A stretch of 64,000 nt of DNA, taken from assembly GCA_027924645.1 (NCBI GenBank), contig BSBN01000252.1, positions 1,302,001 through 1,366,000 of the forward strand, read 5' to 3'. Positions 1-11,721 of this stretch are shown piece after piece (position 1 is the first letter of the stretch; every line of letters starts with the position of its first letter). Under the pieces are notes generated by a model that saw only the letters and a program-made list of their open reading frames with translations, had not been told where the DNA came from and ran no database searches. Source of the stretch: Cunninghamia lanceolata. Its lineage: Eukaryota > Streptophyta > Pinopsida > Cupressales > Cupressaceae. The translations under genes and the position numbers were made by a program.

Positions 1-780
1 TTGGCATGTTTGCTCTCCCCTTATGCTTTGTGTGATCTTGGGTGACCAAAAACACCTTGGATACTTCCCTTTAGGAGGCCTACCTTGGAATTCATCCCCA
101 AGGGGACAACCTCAATCACGTGTTCCAATGCAGTATATAAGCATTGTGAGAATCGAAAGACTCACTTCAAAGGAAGGAGCTCGTCTCCCCTTGTAAAAAC
201 CCCAAGATCCTCAGTCCGTCAAGACTTGTGTTTGTTAGCACTTGGTTGGATTGGGACACTCTCATTCATGGATTCGTCCCCCATACCTTACGTATATTGG
301 GACACCCCCTAGAAGATTTTTGATCCTAGTTAAGACCTTCAATCGTCATATCCTTTAGTGCATCGCAGCCGCATGGAGGAGAAGAGCTCATGCTATTACC
401 TTCATTGTTTGAGATAGAATATACTTTGGGAAATAATTTTGTCTCCAAAGTAATGGGTGTAATGTGGTAGATGACCTTGCATTCCCTACCTATCCAAGCA
501 ATGATAAATGGTATCTAGGGGATGGAAACTACCATTATATAATAGTAGGGGTTGAAGTCGCACTTGAGTGAGTCTGTAGGATATGACACTCCTTGATTGA
601 ATAAATACTAGGCTTGTGCAAAAGTGTTTGGCATGTCTTTTTGTGCAATACCCATACAAGCCATTTATTATCCGTGGAGGAGGTTCATAGCCTTGCACAC
701 CCATTTTCAAAAGTTGTCAAGCAACCATTATGTTTGTTTATTTGAAATATCTTGCCAAATCAAAACTACAAACACTTTGA
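1..780 (+). mobile_element. Probable 5' LTR part and leader of the Tat element
   Basis: This non-coding stretch lies directly upstream of the gag region. It has a TATA-like TATATAA at 134-140, placed as in an LTR promoter. I could not find a clear LTR end or primer binding site, and no 3' LTR is available for comparison, so the extent is a guess. The short ORFs in it look like chance. Confidence 0.4.
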
Positions 781-797
781 AACCAAAATAATCCCAA

Positions 798-935
798 TTT
801 GCGCCCATCTAGTCTCAGTCAGTGCCCATCTGGCCTCTATTAGCACCTAGTCATTTTGATCAGTGCCCATCTGGTACCCTTTAGTACCCATTAGCCCTCT
901 GTGAGCGCCTAGACTCTTTGTCTTAGCACCCAATT
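798..935 (+). repeat. Degenerate leader repeats, consensus near TTAGYGCCYATCTGG
   Basis: About eight imperfect units follow each other every 15 to 22 bases, for example gcgcccatctag, agtgcccatctgg (twice), ttagcacctag, gagcgcctagac and ttagcaccca. They lie between the leader and gag of the Tat element. A very similar motif fills the introns of the antisense PMD genes at 43453-43890 and 56625-56970. The units are too diverged to be a recent tandem amplification. Confidence 0.6.
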
Positions 936-1629
936 CATAACCTACACCAATCCAATGGAATTCATCATTTATGGTCATTAATTCAACCCTCTCACTTCAC
1001 CCAACATCCCTTTCCACATCCAAAATCACTTACATTTCCATCATCTTTGATCACCCCCATCCGTCCAAACCTTAGCTTGTGATCAACTATCTCAATCCTT
1101 ATCCTTAAATCAACATCAATCATCCAAATCCAATAAATCTCAATCAAAATCTAATTACCCAACTCATCCAACAAATCCAAACCCAATGTTTCCAAGGTTA
1201 AAATCTATATCATATCATCCTCCTCTTGTTTACATTAAGCTTGAGAACTTGTCTATCTTAAGTTTAGTGTAAACTCAAAATCATCATACTTGGATAGGCT
1301 AGCTTAGGAGTTTAGACTCCTCCTAAGTTGGTGGACTTCAAGAATCCTATCTTGCCTGGTATGTCTTGTCTACCCCAAGTAAGACAATCTCATTATCCCC
1401 TTGCTTAGGCTCTTTGGCCATGCTAAGTTTGTAAGGATATCATTTCATCTACACACATAATTGATCTAGACTTGAGATTAGGAATATCATTGTCCCCCAA
1501 ACATTTTTCCACATCATCCAACTTCAATCACATTCATCATTTTATGCCTCCTATCACAGATCACAAACTAGAAGAAAGATAGATTCTCTCTATCAACCCC
1601 TCTCTCCACATGGCTCCACCACAAGCAAC
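936..1629 (+). other. Untranslated leader between repeats and gag
   Basis: A CA- and T-rich non-coding stretch of the Tat element. I see no ORF, tRNA-like PBS or repeat that I can defend in it. Confidence 0.4.
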
Positions 1630-3630
1630 ATGGAGGGATATTTCAACCAACCCAAAATGGGTGAAACATCCATACCACAACACATATATTCCCCCACATT
1701 CATCGATTTCCTTAACGAAAGAGGGTTTCATCACAAATTTGACCAATTCCTTGACAATCATAATGATGAATTCCTCGAACACCTCATTGAACATGTGGCA
1801 CATCTTCCCACTCATTTGACTAAGACAAACTCAAAACAATCATGCATGATAAGCCACCATCACCCATTCACAATCAACCTTGGGGACGTGTTCCTAATCC
1901 CAACAACCTCATCTATGATAATCCTTGGGCTAACTTCGCTACAACTACTAATGTCATGCATACCATTGATCAACATATAGGGGTAATACCACTTCACAAC
2001 AAGTATCAAACACCCCTTGTAGTCTACCATACCACATGTTACCATCCAACTTTTCAACTTCTACCATGCCTACTAATGCAAGTACATTGGTTACACAACC
2101 CCCATCCAACATTCCCCAAAACACTTCCAATACCATTACCAGTCCACAAACACTTCCCCCCTTGGTCATCCCACAAAGGATGGCTATCACCCAAAAAACA
2201 TTACCCCCTATGGTACCCTCACAAGCACCTCTCCAATCACAACATCTATTCACATCTCAACCATATTATCAACCTCAAAATCCCTTAACAAGTTATACAC
2301 ATCCCACACAAACGTACAACTCAACCACTCATCAACAGTCTTCTCATGTTGCTTCTATGCAACATCAACACATTGTCCAACACCAACAACCACCTTTCCA
2401 ATCACAACATACCTATCATTCATTTACTCACACCCAACCACAACATCAAACATACGGACCCCCATCTACTCACAAGCCATGGGTCTACCTTCACACAACA
2501 CCCAACAATACACCATGCCACAACACCAATCATCATTCCAACAACAAACACAACCTCCCCTTGCTAATCCTTTTGATCAAGAATGGCAAGAAATAAAAAA
2601 TGTTCTCAAGAACCTCCAACTAAGGACCCAAAAGAAACTTTATAAGTTTGAAGACTTATGTCCCTATCTATTTGATCAAAACATGAGGACCGCACCTTTT
2701 CCTCAACATTTTGAAGTACCCAAATTCAATAAATACAAAGAAAAAGGAGATCCTTGAGACCACATTAAATAATTCTTCATGGCATGCCAAAAACTATCCT
2801 ATGATGATCAATACCTCCTTCGTCTTTTCCCATGAGGCGTAGGAGGTCAAGCTCTAGAGTGGTTTATGTACTTACCTTATGGCTCCATCTCCACCTTCAC
2901 CAACCTATCGAAAAAATTTGTTGCTCATTTCTCATACAATGTAAAGCATGAAATCACCATGATCAACCTTTGTAATACCAAACAACGAAGTGGAAAAAAT
3001 TTTGCCACATACTTACAAAGATGGAGAGCCCTTGCTAGTAGGCTACCTTGGACAACACCCAAAAAACAACTTGTCCATATCTTCATCCAAAAATTGAACC
3101 AAGAAATGGCCTTCCACCTGCAATTGCATTATGCCTCCACCTTTGATGAGATCATAGAGAAAGGTGTCACCATCGATAAGGCCCTTATAGAAAAAGGTTT
3201 AGTCAAAATCTACAATAGAAACGACAACAAAAAACCATCCAATGACAAACCTAAATTTTGGGCTAAAAACAAAAATGTTGTAGGAGATGGCACTACCAAT
3301 TCTAAGATCATTCAAATAACTGCTCCTAAACCTAAAGAGGCACACATTGTAAAAAATGTTTCAAACAATGTCTTGGTGCCATCTGATCAACCAAAACAAA
3401 ACCCTCCCAACAATCCAAAATGTAAGTACACTCCTTTGGGTGAACCTCTCAAAGTGGTGTTTCAAAAACTAGTCCAAGCTAACATGGTTTGGTTTCCCAC
3501 GACCAAACCTTTTAATGAAAACCAACCTAAATTCGCATGGTAGAAGGAAAATGAGTATTATGAGTACGATTGTATCAAGGGGCACTCCACGGGGAAGTGC
3601 ATGAAATTGAAGAATTGCATCTAAGATCTC
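1630..3630 (+). pseudogene. gag pseudogene of the Tat element
   Basis: Gag is the structural protein that packages the element RNA. The reading passes through three frames. An N-terminal part starts near 1630 (MEGYFNQPKM). A long linker rich in Pro, Gln, His and Thr follows at about 2036-2560. The retrotransposon gag core sits at about 2570-3180, with motifs such as ALEWFMYLP and SGKNFATYLQRWR. In-frame stops occur at about 2756, 2770 and 2833 and at 3541. A zinc-knuckle-like remnant with IKGHSTGKCMKLKNC follows at 3570-3625. The Q/P/H-rich linker suits the family and is not a separate gene. Confidence 0.75.
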
Positions 3631-4169
3631 ATGGACTGAGGATATATCCAAATAGAAGGAAACAACAATGCATCACCTAGTGATGGTTTAGGGGTATACA
3701 TAGACCCTCTCCCAAATCACAACAATGCTTCATCATTCAAACCATCATCCTCCAACACCAATCCCAATAACCAAGCCAACAAAATCAACTACAACAGCAT
3801 TCCACCTCCTTATGATAATGTAGTGGGCCATATTGATTTCGACTCCACTCGTATTGCCACCATCAAGATCAAAAATAAAACCCCCAAATGTGTCGTTACC
3901 ACCCAGTGTGGACCATCAAGGAACCACCTCCATCCTCCACCACTACCAATTTTGAGTACAATCTCCTTGACCATCTTGGAAAAACACCCACACAAATTTC
4001 TATCTTGGAACTCCTTAAGGCATCTACCATCCATTGTGACATCCTTGACAATGCCCTCCAAGAATCCCATGTCCCCACCGATATTCCACTGTGCAGTTCC
4101 AAAATCTAGTGGCCCAATTGTCCTCATCCTACCATCTCACTTTTAGCCAATCTGACATGCCACCTATCA

Positions 4170-4460
4170 ACCCCATCCATAATAAAGCACTCCATATAGA
4201 AGTCCAAATTGCCAGTCACAAAGTCAAGATAGTCCTCCTGGATAAAGGATCTAGTTTGACATATGCACATTAAAGTTCATAAAACTTTTGGGGTATTTAG
4301 AAGATGACCTAGAACCTTTGGTCATCTTCATCAAAGCATATGACAACACAAAACAAGAGTCAGAAGAAACTATATGCCTCCCTATTAAGGTGGGTCCCCT
4401 CACACTACCCACCCTATGTCACATGATTGATCTTGACCTCTCATACAATCTTCTCCTAGG
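4170..4460 (+). pseudogene. Retropepsin (aspartic protease) remnant of the Tat element
   Basis: Retropepsins cut the polyprotein and need an Asp-Thr/Ser-Gly triad. Around 4226-4262 the translation reads KIVLLDKGSSLTYAH, where the family expects DTG. The catalytic Thr codon has become AAA (Lys) at 4244-4246, so the enzyme would be inactive. The reading then meets a stop at 4271 and continues only in pieces. The assignment rests on its position between gag and RT and on this one motif. Confidence 0.6.
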
Positions 4461-4469
4461 CTGACCATG

Positions 4470-5690
4470 GTTGCATATCATGCAAGCCGTCCCCTTCACT
4501 TATCACCAATGTCTCAAATTTCCCCATAATGGTGTTGAAGTCACTATTACTGCCGATCAACAACCATTTGAGTATTGTAAAGCTTTGGAGGTTGTCTAGG
4601 ATAGACAATTTCATTGCCCAAGTACATATGGGGAACATCTCAAAGACCCCTCATCCACTCCATCCACTACAACTGATCCATCACATGCCTCCACCTCATC
4701 ATCTACACTAACCCCCCAATATCCTAGGTCAAGATCATAGACAAAGGGTGTGGTGAATACAAGCTACATAACGCCTTCCATGTAGGACAATTGCCTTTGT
4801 CCCCCTGCTCCCATGGTTGTTACCTTCAGAGAAAGGCTCAAGAATAGAAGCGCAAGATCAATGACAAGATCCCCTTCATTCTAACACAGGTCTATCGAGA
4901 AGAAGAAAAGGTCGAAGAGTCTTTGAATGATTGGTTATACCATGATGAGAACCCTCCAGCAAAAGCAGATCTTGAATATTTCAAGGAAAAATATCTTGTA
5001 CCATTTCAAATATGTACCAAAATGCCCTACCATGGAAAAGGACTTGGCATCAATGAGAAAAGCACCACAGAACCAATCCTAGTTGATCCCACATCTCCCA
5101 AGCAATATGCCAAGTATTTTGGTTTAGGTATACACTGCCCACTATGACAATCAGTGGACCAGTTAAAACTTTGGTAGATGCAACTGAATCCTCTACTACT
5201 ATTAAAAACATTGTGTCGAGTGTCATCATAGCTTCATGCAATGATCTCAATCTCTCATGCATCTTCCCTAACAACACCATCTTCCACATCGACCTTCCCC
5301 TCATCCATCCTAATCTCATTGCTTGGGATTACCAAGGACCACCGCCTCTTGGCACATTCCAAAATGATGAGGCTCTCTCTGTATTCCTAGAACTCTGTGA
5401 CACCTCACAATATGACATATGCTTGAATGTTGATGCCTACTTTGGAAAAGAGGAGATCCTTAGTTCAAATAAAAAATCAAAAAATAGAAAATCATTCCCT
5501 AGTGAAAACCTCTTTGAGGCACGTTTGGACACAAAAGAGAAAAATAAAGACGTTTCTCCTGGTGAAAGCCTTTCCAAGGTGCTAGGAGATGAGGATCTCC
5601 ATCTTCCTCCCATAGCTTCTTACTGGCATGAATGTTCCACCATCCTAATTGAAGGCACACAAGAAATCAACCTTGGCACAAAGGAATAAC
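4470..5690 (+). pseudogene. Protease-RT linker of the Tat pol, degenerate
   Basis: Two open stretches, 4923-5147 and 5144-5689, read as linker between protease and RT. The first holds a G-patch-like phrase, YHGKGLGINEKSTTEP, and PTSPKQYAKYFGLG, as seen in other Tat-like polyproteins. They sit in different frames, so at least one frameshift lies between them. I recognise no enzymatic domain here. Confidence 0.5.
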
Positions 5691-8100
5691 CTAAGCTCAC
5701 CCACATTGCAGAAAGTCTCGCTATCAAAGAAAAATCTCACCTTTCAATCATACTCCATGAGGCACCAGATGTCTTTGCTTGGTTCTATGCAGATATGCTA
5801 GGGTTAGATCCTTCCCTAGTGGTTCATAATCTTGTGGTACATCTAGAAGCACAACCAAACAAACAAAAACTCCACAAGATGCATCCTCAAGTCACACTTC
5901 TTGTCAAAGAAGAACTATAGAAAATATTAAAAGTAGGTTGCATTCACCCTATAGACTACCCTGAATGGGTTTCCAATATTGTTCCAGTTGCTAAGAAACC
6001 TAGGGGCATCCGAGTGTGTACAAATTTTTGAGACCTAAACAAAGCATGTCCAAAAGATGACTTCCCACTTCCTAATAGTGACATCATTGTGGATTTAATG
6101 GTTGGGTGTGAAATGCTCTCCCTCATGGATGGATTCTCTGGGTATAATCAGACCAGCATTGTCCCTGAAGATCAACATAAAACTGTTGATAACTGAGAGG
6201 GGGGGTGAATCAGTTATCTAGATTATTTGAACTTTCTGTTCTTCCTTAACAATTAGTGCAGCATCAAATTAAGTAAGCATGCATAACCATGAAAATAGAA
6301 ATAAACTCAATACACATAACACAATGATTTTGACGTGGAAAACCCTATTAAGGGAAAAACCACGGGGTGATTAACCCAAGATTGTATTCTCTGTTAAAAG
6401 AATAAGGTAGTACAAAATGGCACTTGCCAATTAGGGCTCACTGCCCGAGTGCACTGCTCACAAGAGGCTCACTGCCGACAAGAGACTCACTGTCTACAAG
6501 TCATAAGAGAGTAACAAGATACTTGAACTGATGAGAAGCATCCACACATGCTGAAGTTTAGTTCCGGTTAAGCTTAGTACATTGATCTACTACACTTCAT
6601 TCTTCCTCTTCTTAGGTGCTACTGTCCTGTCACATACCGGACCTGTATTACTGCTTCCACTCTGTTCTCTGCTTTTCTTCGCACTCCACAATACCACACA
6701 TACACCTTCTCATCAAGATCTGTCTAGTATATATATCCGCACAAAGCATTTCAACAACTTTCTAGTCAGCATCCGGAATACTTCACTATTTTCTCAAACT
6801 TTGGTTTGTCGGCTGAATCCTTGCTTACCAAGTGATGTGTATCAAGGAGATGCTTGTAGAAGTCATTAATCATGTTAGCCAATCATAAATGATACCTCAG
6901 GAAGCTTGATCACCATCAATATCTTATCTGAATTAAGGTTTGATGCTCTGCCGGTCAGTTCTTCCTCAGTCTACTCTGCCAAATAGGAACCCAATACTTA
7001 GGTGCTCATATCTCTTCACTCTTTCTTCCCCGAAGGCTCAATCCCTGGAATCTATCAGTCAAGATACTCCTCTTGACTTCCCCAAGTCCGCACTTTACTG
7101 AGATACTTTCTCTGAGAGATCTGGACCTGATTGTCGGGCCTTGCTGCATGCTCTGTTCTTGGTCACCGGACCAAAATACTCTTCAATCTAACTTCCGGTA
7201 TGGACACATAATGTCCTGTGAATGTGTGGGATGGACTTTGTTGCCATCAATGACAACACTCATGAAGCCACAACATGTCTCTTCCCAACAAAAACAACCT
7301 CCACATGTCCCTGGGGAACTTACTGCTAGCAAGTTATGTCATTTGGCCATAAAAATGCAAGAGCAACTTATGAATGAGCCATGACTACCATCTTCCATGA
7401 CATGTTGTACAAAATCATGGAAGACTACGTGGATGATCTCCTTAGGAAATCAAGAGCAAGGGAATAACACCCTAAGATTTTAGGACAAATATTTGAATGC
7501 CTTAGAGAATACAACTACACCTCAACCCTAAGAAATGTGTCTTTGGCATCAAATCAGGCAAGCTTTTGGGGTTCGTCATCTCCCACAAAGGTATTGAAGT
7601 AGATCTAGCTAAGGTCACTACTATTACAGAAATGCCACCACCAAAGACTCTTAATAAACTTTGTAGTCTACAAGGCAAGCTTCAGGCTATCCGAAGGTTC
7701 ATCACTTAACTTGTAGATAAATGCCAACCATTTGCCCACTTGCTCCGTAAGGAAGTACATTTCAAATGGGATCAAAATTGTTAGCACAAATTTGACCGCA
7801 TCAAGGAGTACTTGGCTTCACCCCTAGTCCTTATGGTGCCTATCCTTGGAAAGCCCCTACTATTATAAATATCTTCCACTTCAGTAGCACTATGGGTACT
7901 TTTAGCACAACACGATGAAACTAGTCGTGAAAGGGCTATATACTACATCAGCAAGGCTTTGGTTAGATATGAGCTTAACTATACACCTATGGAATGAGTA
8001 TGACTAGTTGCCATCTTCTACTCTCAAAAGTCACTCAATCAAACTCATCTCAAAAGTTGACCCTCTCAAATACCTACCTACATTCTAGGACTTCACTCAC
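5691..8100 (+). pseudogene. Reverse transcriptase and first RNase H of the Tat element, split by a solo LTR
   Basis: Copies element RNA into DNA. RT motifs in order: KVGCIHPIDYPEWVSNIVPV near 5930, LNKACPKDDFPLPN near 6035, SLMDGFSGYNQ near 6120, then the insertion at 6184-7290. After it come CPWGTY, MSFGHKNARATYE and the catalytic box DYVDDLL near 7420. Before and after the insertion the frame is identical once one copy of the 5-bp target duplication is removed. Connection and RNase H remnants follow (LLAQHDETSRERAIYYISKAL near 7900) with several stops. YVDD itself is intact, but the reading frame is not. Confidence 0.85.
6184..7290. mobile_element. Solo LTR inserted in the RT domain, TSD aaaac
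   Basis: The segment begins TGTTGATAAC and ends CTTCCCAACA, giving the 5-bp inverted termini TGTTG/CAACA. It is flanked on both sides by aaaac (6179-6183 and 7291-7295), a perfect 5-bp target duplication. Near the start gataactgagag and gtgaatcagttatc form an inverted repeat. Around 6445-6500 a short phrase (ggctcactgcc and variants) is repeated three to four times. It carries no retroviral domain. The ORFs inside it look accidental. Its orientation cannot be fixed without a full-length relative. Confidence 0.9.
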
Positions 8101-8269
8101 AGGATGAATGGAAAAATGGGTGATATTACTCAGTGAGTTTGACATTGAGTATGTTGATCAAAAATCCATCAAAGGACAAGTAGTGGCAGACCAATTAGCT
8201 GAAGCACCTCTCACCGATCATCAACTGCTTTCTATTGATTTCTAAGATGAATGCATTCTGACTATGATA

Positions 8270-8710
8270 GAATCAACAATCTAGAAGTTGTACTTTGATG
8301 GATCCTTCATAAATCATGGTTCAGGGGTAGGAATACTTTTGATAACCCCACGAGGAGACTACATTCCTTGCATTCCCTTGCACAAACAATGTGGCCGAAT
8401 ATGAAGCCTTAATCATTGGTCTTAAAACAACAGCTCAATGGAACATCTAGCAATTACATGTCTATGAAGACTCTCAATTGGTTATCAAATAGGTCAATGG
8501 TGAATACCTTACTAAGGATGACAAACTAGTTCCCTATAAACAAATGGTTGATGAGTACAAGTTGTTCTTCACCTACATTTAGTTTGAGAAGGTACCTCGA
8601 ATACACAACAAAGCAGCTGATGTTATGGCCACCATTGGGTCCCTCCTAGATATGCCTCATGATAGTCATCAGTGTGAGTTTCTTGTGGAACAACCCTCAT
8701 TCTAGCATAT
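8270..8710 (+). pseudogene. Second (archaeal-like) RNase H domain of the Tat element
   Basis: A second RNase H fold follows the ordinary one. The translation shows LYFDGSFINHGSGVGILLITP near 8290, then an EYEALIIGLK segment near 8400 and YEDSQLVIK near 8465. These correspond to the metal-binding D, E and D positions of the family. The closing part reads RIHNKAADVMATIGS near 8610. Several stops and at least one shift break it. A second RNase H is diagnostic of Tat elements in plants, according to established knowledge of the lineage. Confidence 0.75.
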
Positions 8711-8924
8711 CAGGTCACTAAGTCAAAATTTGTATGTGAGATTATCAGTCCCAAAAATCCTTGGTACTAAGACATTTATGTTTATCTCCAACATCACACC
8801 TTCCCATCTGATTCCTCTCTCAAACAACAAAGATATCTCATCTGCCAAGCCTCTCGCTACACCATTCTCATCAATACCCCTTATTGCCAAAGCAATGATG
8901 GCACTCTCCTATGATGTTTAAACA

Positions 8925-9720
8925 TAGAAGAAGCTTTCCTTGCACTACACGAAGTCCACGTAGGTATCTACAATGCTCATACAAGTGGTATTGCCCTAGC
9001 CAAAAAACTCTTACGTATAAGATATTACTGGCCAACAATGGAGAACGATGCATGTGAATATGTGAAGAAATATAAAACCTATTAGTAGCACGGAGATCTT
9101 ATACATGCTCCCTCCTAGGTGTTGCAACCAATCACAACACCATGGCCCTTTTCTCAATGGTGCCTAGATCTTGTTGGAAAGATTCATCCACCCTCTTCTA
9201 ATGGATAGAAATTCATTATCACCGCCACTGAGTACTTTACCAAGTGGGTTGAAGCCATCCCTCTCACTTTTACCACTTGTGCCTAGATCACCAAATTTAT
9301 CCTTTACCGCATTATTTTTTGTTATGGCATCCCATCTGCACTTGTCACAGATAATGGGAAACCTGTCCACTCCATATTATCCCCAAGGGAATGGCCAAGC
9401 TAAGGCAAATAATAAAACCTTGCTTAAAATCCTTAAGAAAGTTGTCGATGAAACTGGTCGTGACTGACACCTCCACATCCACCCTGCCCTTTGGGCATAC
9501 CACACTAGCATCTGCACTCCTACTGGAGCCACTCCATACTCACTTGTCTTTGGAGCTAAAGCTATCTTGCCATTGGAGATCAAATTGCCCTCTATGCGCA
9601 TCTTTTTGCATAATGTCATCACTGAAGAAGATTACTGTGTTGCATGTCTCCAAGAGTTAGAGCTATTGGATGTAACTCTAATGACATGCACATATCGACA
9701 TTTATATGATAGGAGGTTCT
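8925..9720 (+). pseudogene. Integrase of the Tat element, truncated
   Basis: Integrase inserts the cDNA into the host genome. The zinc-binding N-terminus is visible near 8930-9090 (LALHEVHVGIYNAHTSG, then RYYWPTMEN). The central core is damaged near 9160-9360. The region containing the catalytic Glu continues with YYPQGNGQAKANNKTLLKIL near 9380 and ATPYSLVFGAKAILPLEI near 9530. Homology ends with YRHLYDRRFL near 9720, after which the DNA changes to AT-rich sequence. Frameshifts and stops occur throughout. Confidence 0.8.
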
Positions 9721-11720
9721 TATGAATGTCTTGATATTGGTTGAACAATTACTTAGTTTCCATATATATTGTTGATTTTATTTTGTTAATTGAATCATTA
9801 ATAGTTTTATCGTAGTACATAATTATTGAAATGTTTTATCATGAGTTTTGATTCATCTGTATTAGTGAGTTTAGATATTCTCGTTGATGTATATTCTAAC
9901 AATACTCACTGATTCCTTTTTAAGTGAATCTTGAATATAGATACAAGATCCTTGATATTATGAACAAACTTGTCTAGTTGAAAGTATGGATGTCTTGGTT
10001 AGATGAATAGGCAGTAATGCTAAGGTAAACCAGGTATGAAAAGGTATAAGTAATTTTCATTATGAAATTGAATTAAGTATTTGTATAAGGGTATACTTTA
10101 AATTTTTATGCTTAATTAGTGATATGCATAACGAGATTAAATTTATGATAATATATTTGCTGCTTTATTAACTTAATTAAGAAATAAATATATATTTATT
10201 CTTTTATTAAAAATTTAAAATTAAAATTAAAAAATATATATGGAAATGATTAAATAAAAGAGATAAATAGAAAAATTATTTAATCATTCTTTATTATGTC
10301 GAAGGTGTTCCCTCTATGAGATGAACTGGCATGGCGAGAAAATATGTGGCTGAGAATGTTCCTTAGGAGATGCAAGACGATCAAATTGATTGTAGCTGTA
10401 CACATTTCTCCTTCGATATTTCGTCCTTGTCAGTTTTTTACTGTCACCACTTTTTCCTTAGTGAGGCTATCCATTTTTCTATGTTGAGATATTTTTCACT
10501 TGAAATGTTTTCTCATGCTGTACAAAAATTCATGCCAGGAAAATTTGTAAACTCATCGGTTGTTCTCACGATGGGAAAAGAATCGTGTCAAAAGAAGTCT
10601 TTTTAAATGTCCCCCGCCAGATACCTTGGGGTTTCTATTTTTTTTGGAAAAGGAAAAGGAAAGGGAAAATGGTTGAAAGCAAATAATTCAGCGTATCAAA
10701 TTGGAAGATTGAATTGTCTTCCATGTGGAGTTTTATTGATAAAAGAAGTAAATGTTTGAATTGAGGCAAGTTTATTAAGAAGTGGTCAAATTTTGAGCAA
10801 TCAAAGAGGTAAATTCATCTAGATTGTTTAAGGGTATAAAATAAAGTGGTAAGGTTTTGAAATATTATTTCATTTTACAAGGATAGAAATATTAAAATAT
10901 GAAATAAACTATTTGTAATTGGAAAAATAAATGATTTTATTTTATGTAGATTATAATTTAATTAATATTTAATATTTAACATAGACATACCATTCATAAT
11001 ATAATAGTATTAAGATATAATTAAATACAAATATATAATATATAATATATTTAATTTAAATGTACAATATCAAATAATTTATAGTATCTATATTATTATT
11101 AAGATATTATATATTACATATAAAATAAATATAATTTAATTAATATTTAATATTTAATATAGACATACTCTTTATAATATAATAATATTTTAAAAATAGT
11201 ATTAAGTTATAATTAAATATAAATAATAAACAAATAATATGATTAATTTAAATGTACAATATTAAAATGTATTCTATATGATATATAATATTGTATAAAA
11301 AGAAATCACAAAGAAAATATATATATAAAATAATACAAAATAAGTATATCATTTTATAATATATTCTCTCATGTATTTTATATATAAAAAATCTATATTA
11401 AAACTATATTTATTATTATGTTTTTCCTTTTTAATAGTGTAAATTAGTAATTTTTTCAATATAAGATTATATTGTAAAGTTGTATAGTTTGATTAAATAC
11501 ATTTATTATTTAAAACCATATATGGAATTATGGTCATACAATCATGAAACCATGGTAAAGTTGTATATTTAAATGTCACAAAATTTGACCTCACCAATAA
11601 AACACATCTTCTTACTAATTTTATCCTTTTTTATGAAAGCTTTAATTTTATTATAACTATTAAGAAAGTTTTACAATAATTTTATGTTGTATATTATTAT
11701 AATTATAGTACAAATTTTAT
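9721..11720. other. AT-rich stretch without recognisable genes
   Basis: Strongly AT-rich, with runs such as taatatttaatatttaacatagacatac repeated at about 10955-10990 and 11135-11170. This suggests an old local duplication of about 180 bp. A 78-codon ORF at 10370-10606 has no domain I know and may be chance. No RNA gene or element boundary is clear. Confidence 0.6.
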
Positions 11721-11721
11721 A

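Larger units (their letters stand above)
1..9720 (+). mobile_element. Degenerate Ty3/gypsy retrotransposon, Tat lineage, 3' end missing
   Basis: The order is leader, gag, protease, reverse transcriptase, RNase H, a second RNase H and integrase, all on the plus strand. Two RNase H domains in series are known from the Tat lineage (Ogre, Retand, Grande relatives), which is why I place it there. Many stops and frameshifts show that it is dead. Integrase homology stops near 9715 and runs into unrelated AT-rich DNA, so the 3' end and 3' LTR are absent. The 5' LTR start lies outside the window or has decayed. A solo LTR interrupts the RT at 6184-7290. Confidence 0.88.

Noticed and set aside
6582..6869. 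95-codon ORF inside the solo LTR
   Set aside because: It lies in non-coding LTR sequence and has no domain.
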